DNA of 64,000 bases. Origin: Maylandia zebra. Its lineage: Eukaryota > Chordata > Actinopteri > Cichliformes > Cichlidae. The translations under genes and the position numbers were made by a program. The stretch covers positions 6,325,878 to 6,389,877 of the forward strand of contig NC_135174.1 in NCBI RefSeq assembly GCF_041146795.1. The letters are read 5' to 3'. Under the pieces are notes generated by a model. It was not told the origin of the DNA and ran no database searches. It saw only the letters and a program-made list of their open reading frames with translations. This document shows positions 37,701 to 48,400 of the stretch, in pieces (within the stretch, counting starts at the first letter, position 1; each line of letters starts with the position of its first letter).

Positions 37701-40700
37701 ACCAACATGCCGAGATTATATAATAACTGTGTTTGGTAGTGTGTGTTAGCTTCCTAGCCTTTAACCCGAGTTCTATTTTGCTGTTTTATTTCTGTGATTT
37801 TTATGTTTTTATTTTTACTAACCAGCTTAAACAAAATCAGTAAAATTTCTATGCTGTAAAAAAAATTTTCTGACTGGCTCTTCCTTACCTGGCTTCCCCA
37901 AGTTGTTGTACACCTGGATACTCGCTGGTGTTGCAATACAATGACCATATAAGGAAATCTGCGCCGTCTCCGAGTTTGGCTCACATCGATTATTTGTACA
38001 TACTGTGACATTATTTGTTACTTTGGCCATGTTTAAGGTGAGCGTCCTTTAAAATATGACTCTATGACCTGCTGCAATACAAGTAAGCATAACATGTGAT
38101 TTGCTTGGAGAAAAATACAGTCTTCTAGCAATAAAAAAGAAGTGATTTCAGCTTGATTGAATGAAAAAGTGCGGTTGTAGTGTTCACTGCCCTATTGCAC
38201 ATAAGCGGGACTGAAACTGTTGCTGCTTTACTCTCCGCGTTCTGGCTGAGGCTGCTTCCCATCAGTGGCACTGAGAGTGAATGAACGCTTTAAATGTTGC
38301 AGATTGTGTACTGTGTTATTAACAACCCCGGCTCTCGCTGTCGTGCATCACAGATTATATGAACGGGAAGTGGGAACAGAATTTCCTTTTCCCCGGAGGG
38401 TCAGGAACACGTAACCTGTCAGCATCGTCCTCCCCCATGTCCACTCTGAGCTCAAACTACAGAGGGGCGGGCGGCTCCTATACCACGGAAACAACCACCA
38501 CCTACTTGTCTGGGCCAGGTATGATGGGAGGGTGGGAGCAGCGCTGAGAAAAAGTAAAGTAAAACTTCATAACGCCGCATGTCTTTATCCTTCATCTGTC
38601 TCTCCTTCCATGCAGGAGGCTCTCGCAGACAGGATTTGATCGGAGGTGTCCACACCTCTGACGTTATCCTGAGGAAGCGTTCGGAGAACCGAGGCTACAT
38701 GGAAGAAAATATCCGTGATTCTATCGTCATGGGGGACCTGTCAAGCAAATTCCCAGATCTTGGTAAGTTTTCACAGAGGTTTGAATTAATTTAGAGAAAT
38801 TGAGAATGAATTATTTCTGTTCTTCTGGCCACGAGAGACGCTTTTCTATTTTTTTGGAGTGCAACAGTAAAGATGCCGTGGCAGGTAAACTATGCAAGAG
38901 CATGAGCCCATTGGTTTGGACATCTGTTAGCAGGGTTGGGGCTGTTGGCTGCACAGCAGACTTTGCAGGAGCTAAGCTGACTATCGCTGTTTCTCCCTCC
39001 CTCCCCTCGTTTCTATTCTACTTCTTTTTTCTTCCCTCCTTATGCGCTTTTCCTCCCCCTTCTGTTTTGCTTCCATCATTTTCTTTACCTCCTGGTGTCC
39101 TGCTCCCCTCTACCCCTCCCTCCTTTCCCCTGCTCAATGCGCCATCAGGTGGGTTCGGCTACACTGGGATGCAGAGCAGCTCTCAGAGTCACTTCAGCTA
39201 CAGCCTGTCTCAGGGCTCGAGGGCCAGGAATCAGTCTTCAGACGTCAATGAAGCCTTGTATAGTCTGGACAGGGTTCTCCATGGTAAGTCTGCAGCATAC
39301 AAGCATGGAAGCACTGGAAGGGTTTGCTGGGTGTGATGCATAAAGCACCCCTCTGCAGTCTTCGCTGCTTCTTTAAACGTGTGGAACTTTGCCTCGCTCT
39401 GAGATCCGATGTTCTAACAACTAGAAATCCCTTTTGTTTTAGATTAACACAATATTTCATTCATGTATACACATCACATCATTATTTCAAGGGGAACACA
39501 CTCATAAAACAGACTTGATGCTAGCAATTGATATCATAAATTCAATCACCAGCCTCACCGACAAAGGGAATCGAGACCTTAGATTTTCATACAAACTGAC
39601 TCCTTGTTGCAATCAGAGTAGTCGCCTCCTGCTGGCCGTTAGAAAGAATTGTGCCTTGGCATCACTTTTTTCAGACCTAGCAGGGATGCTAATAGTCAAA
39701 CACATTACAGTTTTGCTTTTTATTGAATTTATTCATTTGCTTAACAGCTAGACTTTCTCCCACCCCAACCTGTCACAGCAGATGGCCCCGCCCCTCCCTG
39801 AGCCTGGTTCTGCTGGATGTTTCTTCCTGTTAAAAGGGAGTTTTTCCTTCCCACTTTTGCCAAAGTGCTTGCTCATAAGGGGTCATATGACTGTTGGGTT
39901 TTTCTCTGTATGTATTATTATAGGGTCTACCTTACAATATAAAGCACATTGAGGCGACTGTTGTTGTGATTTGGTGCTTGAATTAGTTTCAGGAGTTGGT
40001 GGAGATGAATATTGGGTTTATTATATTTTTCTTGTAGCCAAAACCACCAAAACTCGTATGTCATAAAAGGTCTGTGAGGGAATTTGATGTTAAATACAGT
40101 TTATCCTGCTGCCTTTAATCGCAGTGCTATTAGGACTACGCAAGAGCTGTAATGTATAATGCAATATATAATCTGTGACAGTCTTAAAATCAGTTCCATC
40201 GCTGCAAAGCACTCAGAGTAATGGAGATAAACGGCTTTGTGAAATTAGAAAAGTCATTTAAATCTAATCTGTCCCCTCTCTGATCTGAAGACGCACCACA
40301 CATCTGTTAGGATGCTCATGTTTTTGTGTGTTATCTCTCAGATGCACGACTCGCCCCCGGCATTCCAGACACCCCGAGCAGACTGGTGTTTTCTGCACTG
40401 GGACCAACGGCCCTCAAAGTCAGCTGGCAGGAGCCCCACTGTGAGAAAGACATCCTCGCATACTGCGTCCTCTACCAGCTCCTCAACGGAGGTAAGTGCA
40501 AGGAGCACAACGTTAATGTGGAAGAGCGAGAACAGGATGTGCGTGTATTCACTTCCTGTTTATGGAGGCAGTTGACATCTTCTCCGATGGTGATGCTGAC
40601 CACGCTCTGCTCCCTGTAGGTGAGATGAAGCGTATCAACGTGACAAACCCGGCAGAGAACTCGGTGATCATCCAGGACCTGCTGCCAAATCACTCCTACC

Positions 40701-43290
40701 TGTTTAAGGTGAAGGCTCAGAGCCAGGAGGGCTGGGGTCCGGAAAGAGAGGGCGTCATCACCATCGAGTCTGCTGTCGACCCCAAGAGCCCCCTCAGCCC
40801 TGTGCCAGGTGCTCATTCACTTATCAGTCCACAAAAACAACGTCTGCTTATCTTAACAAAGGCACTCGATCTAATATTTCTCCTTCCTCATGCTGTCGCT
40901 TGTCACTTCTTCCTCCAGGTTCGCCTTTCACTCTTAGCACTCCCAGCGCTCCAGGACCTCTGGTGTTCACAGCTCTGAGTCCTGATTCGCTGCAGCTCAG
41001 CTGGGAGAAACCACGCAAGCCCAACGGAGAGATCCTGGGATATGTAGTCACCTGCGAACAGCTGCATGGCGGAGGTGAGGCTTTCTGCACAAAGGTCACT
41101 TGCAGTAAAGCTGTTACATTTTAAATTGTGCGAATTTGGTTTGACCTCTGTTTCCTGTTTCCTGCAGGTGATATGCGTTCCTTCGAGGTGAACAGCGATG
41201 GCGCTGAAACCAGTCTGACCGTTCCCAACCTGACTGAGAACATGCCCTACAAGTTTAAGGTCCAGGCTCGAACCACACAGGGCTTCGGTCCGGAGAGGGA
41301 GGGCATCATCACCATTGAATCTCAGGATGGAAGTAAGATAAAGCCCGTACTGACAGATTGGCGTCTGATATTAATTTTAAAAATACAACAAAAAAACTCC
41401 CAGCGGTTATTGCTAGAAGCTGAAATAGACAAAAAGCTGATCCCCTCGGAGGGATGAGCGTAAATGTCAGTCTCTTTGTCTGTATTGGAGTGCAGGGCAG
41501 CTTCTGTCCAGAGTTGACATTTTAGACTGAGGCTATGCAAGAGCAAACATTTTGGAGTTATGTAACAGGAATATGCTCGATGAATTTTAAAGCTGGTACC
41601 AAAAAAGATCCATCTTCTGGGAACCTCTGGGGTAATTTATGATCCTCTCAGTCAAGGAGAAATATTGGCATGACTGTGGCGCAGCAAAGGTGCAGAGGTC
41701 TCTGTAATCCATCAAGAATTAATAGAAATTTGTCCAGCGATTCTTACTTTTAGCATAAATTGACAGAAATTATCATTTCCATGAGTTAATATGCATTTTT
41801 AAATGTTAAAAACTTAGATTCAACATTAAGAAAGCAAGCTTTTGTTGTGCTGCTTTGCACAATAGAAGTTATTGAGTTAAATCTGAAGATTGACAGGTGC
41901 TTGTTGACCTCAGGGTTCCGCTTACAGATAGGGAACCTTACATGACACCCAAAAGAGGAACGCGATCCAGCCCACTGGAAGGCTTTACAAAAAAAACTCC
42001 CATCATTAAAGGTACCGTTGAGGTCACCAAATGTCGTCTTTATGGGGGAATGAGTTACAGGGCGTCCACACAGGAAGCAGTTGGCTAGTTGCACATCTTG
42101 TTGTGCTCGATGGTTAGCTAGAGGACATTGTAGAGTCAGATTGCCTAGATAACTTTCTGAGGTGTTCATTCTTTTTGGCTTTAGTCGCTCACCTTGAAGT
42201 TGCAGCGTTATTTTGGTAGCTGTTCAAAGTCACTGACGGTCTCTTCAGAGCAGAGCAGCGGTAACTGTCAGATTTGATCAGCATTTCCTGTTTGGCGATC
42301 AACATGTGGATGTCCTTATTTGAGGAACTAAAAGTAGATCCTGATTTGGGTTATTTTAAAATATAAGCTGAAACAGTTTTTAAAGAGGCGTGAGACATGC
42401 TCTTCTTTGTACTACTGTTTGGGCGCCATTTACATTTTTTTGTCTACATTTTCTGGGGTTTGAGGTTTGCGTGTGCTCCTGGGTTTTATGAATTTTTACA
42501 CAGTGTAAATACCTGTATTTCAAAAAAAGTTATATGTCTTATGTTGAGGAGATATCAGCTAGGTTGATCCTAGAGTTGGGCTTTGCTTTTGTGTAATATC
42601 ACTTTATACCACAAGATGGTGCTGTTAATTATTATAACCTTTATTTAACCAGGCAAGCCATTAAGATAACATTTTTGTTCATAAAGGCAGCCAGCCAAAG
42701 CATAACACCTCCTAATATTTCAGAAATTAAACAACAGCGCACATTTCAGCTACATTTCAACACCACTTGTAGAATGCTGCCCCCTGGTGGTGAAGGTTTG
42801 GTTAAAATACCTTTAAAAGCTCATGTAGGATGAAGCATTGCAAATTAGCTTAAGCTTATATGATAATGTATTGCTCAACGCATTTCTGTCACTCCTTCTT
42901 GGAGATAACAGACTTCTCATCCATCTGTTTTTGTCCTTCCTTGCCTGTAGGTGCTTTGTCCCAGCACAGCAGCCAGTCGATGACACGGCGGGAGGTTTTC
43001 CACATGCCAACGGAAGTCAGCACACGAACTAACATCTCCCACACCGTGCTCGACGACCCCTTCTTCTCAGGTACAAAAATAATAAACTAAGCTTCATTTC
43101 TCTTCTTTTTAAAATAGGATGTGTTCACTGACTGTTATGTACCACTGTCTGTCCAACAGATGGGATGATGATGACTACGCAGCACACAGAGACTAGCGGC
43201 ATGGTGACTCGTCAGATCACCAAGGAGGTGGTTCAGAGGGGCGTCATGGGAGCAACTACTGTCACAAAGAAGATGTTTTATGAATCTTAA
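22116..43290 (+). CDS. itgb4: Integrin beta 4, complete
   Basis: Beta subunit of the laminin receptor alpha6-beta4, which anchors epithelia through hemidesmosomes by linking laminin outside to plectin and keratin inside. I resolve 42 coding exons totalling 5,982 nt, a continuous frame of 1,993 residues plus TAA (43288-43290). The human form has about 1,822. The start ATG 22116 opens a typical signal peptide ([19 protein letters not shown], cleavage likely near TCSYA). In order: PSI domain, beta-I domain with MIDAS motif DFSNS (about residues 136-140) and the beta-4 block [17 protein letters not shown], cysteine-rich EGF-like stalk, one transmembrane helix (about 715-738), and a very long cytoplasmic tail with Calx-beta, two FnIII repeats, a connecting segment, two more FnIII repeats and a C-tail. 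The long tail is unique to beta 4. The extra Calx-beta-like exon (33837-34154) and exon 36513-36668 are unusual points. Exons are listed in the sub-features that follow. Confidence 0.97.
24182..24905 (-). mobile_element. Non-LTR retrotransposon 3' part, antisense in itgb4 intron 6
   Basis: On the minus strand 24480-24182 reads like the 3' end of a widespread fish LINE (GGCATCTGACAAAGATGCC, GAGGTGTTCTGGGCA, then CTTAAGCTGCTGCCCCTGCG and CAAGCGGCAGAAAACGG). 24905-24640 resembles an earlier block of the same type (ACTCCTCCGCTTGGAGCAG read on the plus strand). Stops and gaps show it is dead. Rex-type family is my best guess. Confidence 0.65.
28935..29933. mobile_element. hAT-type non-autonomous element in itgb4 intron 16
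   Basis: Both ends carry inverted AGTAATC/GATTACT-rich sequence with a shared TTACTTTTTTCAAGTAAC motif; tips are CAGAGATGGTGTG (left) and AAGTAACTTGACCAACACTG (right). Flanks are GTCGTGTG (28927-28934) and GTTGTGTG (29934-29941), an 8-bp duplication with one mismatch. The 999-bp body has no transposase; the open frame at 29248-29448 lies inside it and is not a gene. Confidence 0.82.
29950..30275 (-). mobile_element. tRNA-derived SINE copy 1 in itgb4 intron 16
   Basis: On the minus strand it starts with a tRNA-like head containing an A-box-like GTGGCTCAGGGGGTTGGGAA and a B-box-like CGGTTCGATCCC, followed by a body with CTTGGTCGTTGTGTCCCTGGGC-like sequence and ending in AT-rich DNA near 29950. 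It is closely related to the copy at 37340-37660 in the same orientation. The SINE family name is not known to me. Confidence 0.75.
31028..32291 (+). other. itgb4: itgb4 transmembrane and juxtamembrane exons 17-23
   Basis: Exons: 31028-31146 (transmembrane helix, leucine-rich, followed by the [13 protein letters not shown] cysteine cluster), 31237-31270 (34 nt), 31362-31556, 31660-31763, 31840-31898, 32013-32036 (a 24-nt micro-exon, eight codons' worth) and 32143-32291. The juxtamembrane cysteines are conserved in human beta 4 and are candidates for palmitoylation (inference). The segment [20 protein letters not shown] closely follows the human sequence. Confidence 0.92.
32399..33733 (+). other. 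itgb4: itgb4 Calx-beta domain exons 24-26
   Basis: Exons 32399-32578, 32677-32825 and 33526-33733 cover the region before and within the single Calx-beta domain known from mammalian integrin beta 4 (about residues 937-1115). Typical features are [36 protein letters not shown] and [16 protein letters not shown] ending in TTVTIAD. The intron 32826-33525 contains a foldback hAT-like element. Confidence 0.9.
33220..33417. mobile_element. Foldback hAT-like MITE in itgb4 intron 25
   Basis: Long inverted arms: GCAGGGGTCTCCAACTCCAG at the left against a right end whose reverse complement starts GTAGGGGTCTCCAACTCTAG, and both arms continue through TCGAGAGCT and CTGCAGCTTTTA. Flanks TTTAGAAA (33212-33219) and TTTAGAGC (33418-33425) match at 6 of 8 positions. 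Confidence 0.78.
33837..34154 (+). other. itgb4: itgb4 exon 27, extra Calx-beta-like module
   Basis: A single 318-nt exon with phase-1 borders on both sides, encoding about 106 residues (1116-1221). It has the Calx-beta layout: [20 protein letters not shown], an arginine-rich strand ([19 protein letters not shown]), [17 protein letters not shown], then [16 protein letters not shown] and TTVVNVTDG, parallel to the preceding domain. The human protein goes from its Calx-beta domain to the first FnIII repeat without a comparable module, as far as I recall it. Open frame and good splice sites (ATCACACAG / GAGGTAAGT) argue that it is a real exon. Confidence 0.8.
34307..35637 (+). other. itgb4: itgb4 FnIII repeats 1-2, exons 28-31
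   Basis: Exons 34307-34479, 34831-35011, 35232-35369 and 35455-35637 (about residues 1222-1446). FnIII hallmarks are [57 protein letters not shown] and [15 protein letters not shown]. In human beta 4 this pair binds the plectin actin-binding domain. Confidence 0.94.
35721..39283 (+). other. itgb4: itgb4 connecting segment, exons 32-36
   Basis: Exons 35721-35849, 36513-36668, 38354-38518, 38616-38762 and 39149-39283 (about residues 1447-1690). The exon 36513-36668 is easy to miss: it begins with [19 protein letters not shown], which parallels the human GWKFEPLLGEELDLRRVTW, and keeps frame (phase 1 on both sides, 52 codons). The rest is Ser/Thr/Tyr-rich and poorly conserved, fitting a flexible phosphorylated linker. 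The human region is alternatively spliced. Confidence 0.85.
37340..37660 (-). mobile_element. tRNA-derived SINE copy 2 in itgb4 intron 33
   Basis: On the minus strand: GGGGCGATCGTGGCTCAAGA head, B box GGTTCGAGCCC, body with GTCGTTGTGTCCTTGGGCAA, and a GCTAAATAAATACAGGCCAT tail. Same family and orientation as 29950-30275. Confidence 0.8.
39781..39985 (+). repeat. Dispersed repeat, LINE-3'-end-like, copy 2
   Basis: Nearly the same sequence as 17545-17767, from GATGGCCCCGCCCCTCCCTG through GAGGCGACTGTTGTTGTG, ending at TTTGGTGCTTGAATT. It lies in itgb4 intron 36. Confidence 0.85.
40342..43290 (+). other. itgb4: itgb4 FnIII repeats 3-4 and C-tail, exons 37-42
   Basis: Exons 40342-40491, 40620-40808, 40919-41074, 41168-41332 (FnIII 3-4, about residues 1691-1910), 42951-43070 and 43160-43290 (C-tail). 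Marks are [59 protein letters not shown] and [18 protein letters not shown], all nearly identical to human. In mammals these FnIII repeats contact BP180 and BP230. The intron 41333-42950 contains a stretch near 42635-42680 resembling a dispersed fish repeat (CCTTTATTTAACCAGGCAAG). Confidence 0.94.
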
Positions 43291-44383
43291 AGGGCGCGTT
43301 TGACAAACTGGCATCCAAGTGTTCGACATAATGAGAAATCATATTTGAGAATCTCTTTTAAAAAGAGTCGACTTCACAGTGCTGAGAGTGTTTTTGTATA
43401 TGTGCGAGGGGGTGTAGCTTTCACTTTGCAACCAAAATTACATTCCACATAAGAACTCGTGTCTGTTACAATCTGCCGTCATTTTCTTCTATAAGTTCAG
43501 TTTGTTTTAACATATCCATACGTATCAAATATCAAGCTAGGTCTATGAACTCACTTTGTGTTGCACATTTCCTGCTAACGAGGAAAAAGCCTGATTCTCT
43601 ACTGCAGGCACATGATCAAAAATATACAGGATGTAACATGTTTTTGTATCTCATACATTTGAATTAAGTTGGTATTTTTCATGCTTAAAGTTTTTCTTCT
43701 CCCCGTGTGTTTAGCATTTTAAGAAGTTTTTGACAGTAAGATATGTGTACGGTCGTCCTGAGTTACAAAACAGATGCACACACAAAAAAATAACAAGAAA
43801 ATAAAACCATTTCACTTTGCCTAAAAATTTTGGGACACCATTTTTTAAATGGAAGGAGTCCTAGCCCTTGAAACAGCGGAAGATATTGCAGTTATTAGGG
43901 AATATTTTCACAAAGGATATTTACCATTCAAACCCTGAAATCAAGAATTAGGCCTGAGCATAGAGGCATGAGGAAATCTGCATTTGTAAGAAAGCAAGGT
44001 GCTCCCTATAAACAGTAAAATAGTATTTGTTGCATTTAAGAGTGATAAGGATTTTTAACTATCCATACTGCCTGTTGCCTGTTGTTTTTTGCTTTATTTT
44101 GTATTTTGCATCTTCAGGCCCCCGTACAAATGTGTGTAAAGACAGAAAGATTGTATTTGCTTCTACTGCAAGTGCTACTATGTTTGGCTTTATATTTTCT
44201 TTGAAAATGCTTTTGTGAAACATTTTTGAGGGAAGCTCCTTGGTAGGAAAATGGATAAGTGGATAAACGTCTCACCAAAAAACATTTTCAGTAGTTTTCC
44301 TGTTCTTTCGATCAATTATGTATCTCTTACTTTTTAACAGTTGAACTTTTATTATTTTATTTTTCAACTATTTTATTGCACAT

Positions 44384-44389
44384 AATAAA
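44384..44389 (+). terminator. itgb4: itgb4 polyadenylation signal
   Basis: AATAAA about 1.1 kb after the itgb4 stop codon, with TG-rich DNA following (TTTTGTGCTGGCTGATGG). The stretch 43291-44384 is then the 3'UTR and holds no other gene. Confidence 0.7.
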
Positions 44390-44459
44390 GATTTGAAAGG
44401 ATTTTGTGCTGGCTGATGGTTTGTGCAAACTTGTGCAAAAATAAGTGAACCAAAAATAA

Positions 44460-44620
44460 TACAAATGCAACTCCTGCAGGTTTAGATCTCACCCTGGGTC
44501 AACCTGAATCAAATGCTTAATTCATTACCAGGCCTCTGGAGAACTTCAAGACGAGGTGACGTGTCTAAAATCTGCAGGACACTGGCCCTTGAACGCCTTG
44601 AGTACCCCCATCCCTGCTCT
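44460..44620 (-). repeat. hAT-like dispersed repeat fragment
   Basis: Contains CTGCAGGTTTAGATCTCACC at one side and TCTGCAGGACACTGGCCCTTG at the other in inverted arrangement, plus GCCTCTGGAGAACTT. It resembles a common fish repeat with long inverted ends, broadly similar to the 33220-33417 element. Exact limits are not clear. Confidence 0.6.
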
Positions 44621-44624
44621 AGAG

Positions 44625-45452
44625 GAAACAGTGGGTAACAGGGAAGAACTTATAGTCAAAATTTGAGAACCCTTCATCCAAATTAGGTCAAAATCAGCAC
44701 TAGACTTGCTTGCATTCATAGCAGCACACCCACCAAGTCTGAAGCAGATCAGATCCACTGCTGTTCGCACGAGCAAAGAAGAGACAACACACTTTCAGAG
44801 ATTTCTGGAATTAATAGTAAGATTTATTGAGCTAGAGAGAGGAAAGCATTGCCATGTCTTATATAGCACAAATAAACAAAAACACAGCTGCAAAAACAAG
44901 CTCATGCCTGAAAAATGTTTGCAGGAAGCTTGAGACAAAGAATCAAATAATCTATAATTCAACTAGAGGCATGCGTCAGCCCGCTCTGCAAATATCTGCC
45001 TCGTCAGCGGCACTGTTTCACTGCACTGAAGCTAAAAGTATCATCATTCACAGTGCGCTCATGCTGTAACTTTTTAATGTTTATTTGTCATCAACAATTA
45101 AAAAAAATGTAAAAAAAAAAAATGAATGGATGTAACATTACAGGTTTAAACTGATCCCCAACTTTATCCAATGAAGTTTGAGAGGAGTTTAAACCCATGG
45201 GGAAAAACGTTGTTCATTCTTTAAATGCTCATTTTTAAAATATAAAGAATCAGATACTGTATGTTTCTATGAAGGCAGAGTAACAGGAAAGTGTTTAGCA
45301 GATGGACATGTCGAAAGAAGAGCAGTTCCTGTTTGGGATTTGACGAGGCACCTCACAGAAAGACTTTTAGTCCAGAAACAGCCACGCGATTCTAAATCAG
45401 TAGAATAAAAGCGTGAGCTCTGTGAGCTGCCGAGGATTAGGACTGATCCGTT
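44625..45452. other. Intergenic DNA or 3'UTR of the PRY-SPRY gene, nothing else recognised
   Basis: Between itgb4 and the stop codon of the minus-strand PRY-SPRY gene. No polyadenylation signal for the minus gene was fixed with confidence. Confidence 0.4.
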
Positions 45453-48400
45453 TCAGTTCCAGAGGCAGGGCCCCGGGCACAGGCACCGCTGTTTCGCATC
45501 AGCAGGCCTGATCACCAGGTCTTTGACCACCTCCACAGTCCCAAAAACAGGGTACAGTTCCTCTGTGAACTTCTCGGTATAGGTGTACAGGTGGGAGCGC
45601 TTCTCCACGTCGTAGAAGGACAGCTGGCCCTGCTCATAGTCCAGATAAATGCCGACTTTCCTGGGCACCAGGCTTTGAGGTAAAGGCGTAGCGGGTACCG
45701 TCAGGGCTTTCAAATCTGTGCCTCTCTCCAGACGGAGGGTCAGGTATCCCGTATCTGTGTTCAGCGAGCGGAAGCCCTGCCTCACGGCCGAGGCTTTGGC
45801 CACTCCCAGCCGCCAGTCCCGCTCGCCCACCTCCACCTCCCAGTAGTGGCGTCCAGAGGCGTAGCCCTCCTGGCCCACAGCACACCACCAGCCATCGAAG
45901 CGTCGGGGGCATCGTGGGATGTCGCGGCGCTCCAGGCCGCACCGCATTCGTTTTTCATCATCTGAGATGAGCAGGCCTGAGTGGGCCGATTCGGAGTCCA
46001 GGGTGACGTCCTCTGTGGAATAAAAGGGCGGGATTACAAACTGCAAAATGATGTCACAGTAAGGTGAAAAACAGAAAAGAGATTTTCATACCTGCTGCAT
46101 CACAAATCCAGTTCCACACTGCAAAGAAAAAGAAGAGAAACTCCGTTAGCTCATTGTTTTGTACAGTAGTTTAAAGAAGGCATGCAAAATTTACCTTCAC
46201 ACGATAACACACAAGCAACTTACATCCACCCCACTGTACTCAAAGCCCTGAAGTACAAAGGGGGCTGAAGTACTTGTGAAGTATTACTTTATAAGTATAA
46301 ATATAACTACATGTAATTTCAAGAGCTGAAAAACACATTAATGCTTTGTACAAAAAAAATGCAACCAAATGAATTTTACGCCCACTCCCCTCACAGCCGC
46401 TGTGATCCACAGCCTTCTGTGTGCCCACTGGAAACATTTTGAAAACTAGTCCACGGCTTAAAGTTGTTCAGTGTGATCGGTCCCAACTATTATACAGAGC
46501 ATGAAAAGTCCAATGTATGCATGAGTGTTCAAATATGACTATATGTGCAATTTCTTTTGACAAAAAGAAGAATAACAGCTACAAAATGAGCCCAATATCA
46601 ACATGGAGGTAAAAGGAAAACTCTTTCTTGTCACAGCACTTTGTTAGGTTTACCATTATTATTCTCATTATTTGTTTCTGTTATTCTGTGCCATATTTAC
46701 ATTAAAATGGTGCAGTTTTTAAACTAATATATATTCTATGATACAGGTGCTCCAAGGTGGTTGTAGGAAAAAAATCCTGCTGAACATAAGCTAGAGTTTT
46801 GGATCTAGTTTATGACATTTGGCATAAACATTTTTTCAGTTAATGTTATGTGTCTGAGGATTTCAGAAAGAGCTGAGGCTACAGTTCACACAGACTGCTC
46901 AAAATTGTAAAATAGAAGAAAGGGAAAATGTTGCCTGGTCTGATAAGTCTCCAAATTTGAGTTAAGCAACATAAAGGATGGATCAATCCTGCCTTGTATC
47001 AACAGTTCAGGTTGTTACTGGTGGTGTAATGTTTTCTTGTCACGCTTTGGGCCACTTTGTGCCAACTAAGCAGCCTGTCAACCTGAGGATGGGTGGCTTC
47101 CTCTATGACTACCCTATACCCATCTTCAGACGACTGCCTCCATGTCAAAACGCTCAAATCATCTCAAATCTGTGTCTTGAGCATAGCTTCACTGTACTCA
47201 AAGGCCTCCACAGTCCCCAGCCAACAGTCAGACTGTACTGACATATAGTAAAAGTGCATAATCCAGTGGCGAACCATTAAAAAAAGACTGCATTTGCTAA
47301 TAATCGAGTTTAAAGTTTATCGTTACATACTATAGATTTCAGATCATATAATCCAGCCCCACATGTCTGTATACAGCTATACAGAGACATTAAAGGGGTC
47401 ATTCATTTATTCATTACAGTGAGCTTCTGGACTTACCGCCGTGGGGAATGTAGCGCACAGCGTCTGAAAGAACAAACAAAGACTGATTAAAGACAGACAA
47501 GTGTTCCACTCACAACTCAAACCCTCCTACCAGCTTGTTTCCTAACATGCTTCCAATCACATTTTTATAGATTAATTCTAATTAAATATTCAGTGGAGTG
47601 TATTCTGTTACCACACACAACAGCCACATCACCGAGTGACTCGTTTCACATCCTGATTTTGCCAAGTGGTTTTTGTGCTGACACCAACATTTTGTATGTC
47701 ACCCACTCAGTCGTCTGTGAGGCTTTATAGCTGCGCCTCACTTCAGCCTAGTCGGCTACGTTTTATTTTGGCCTTAGCTCTGAAGTCAGGGTTAGTCAAA
47801 CTATGATCATCAAATGTTATTTTCGCATTATTTTAATTACATAGAGAAAGATAAAAAGGTCATCAGTTTTAGCTGGTTGTAACCCGGGCAACTGAGCCTA
47901 TGAAAAGTAAGACTGCCTCATCATGGAAAAATGCTAATCCTATGAGCTAATATGTAATTTAACAAAAGCCACTTTCAGCTGCTCCTTTATTCACATGGGG
48001 TCACTTTTCTGGCCCTTTCCTGTTGGAACCTCTCAAGGATTTATGTCTCACCATGATAATAAATGTGTACTAGTGATAAACAGGTCTGAACACCTTCACA
48101 CTGGTCTAAGCTTTAAACTGACCATTAGACTAATGGTAGAATTACTGCAAAGCTAGAATATTCTTTATTTATTTGATGAACTTCTTGTTTTAAAATGTGA
48201 AGTAAGTGACTAAGCCCATAAATTTATTAGGAAAATAATTACTGAGGTCTTGGGCTGTGATATATAATATAGACACTAATAATATCTGTGTCGTGTCAGC
48301 CTCCGATGACTTCTTTCACCGCTTCAGGCAAAAACTGGATAAACTGAGGAAACTGGATACAATGCTGCTGCTGCTGCTGCACCGTGTTTCAGCAGACTCA

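Noticed and set aside
45634-45942. Minus-strand frame overlapping the SPRY exon
   Set aside because: It is an alternative frame of the GC-rich PRY-SPRY exon; only the 45453-46012 frame has domain similarity.
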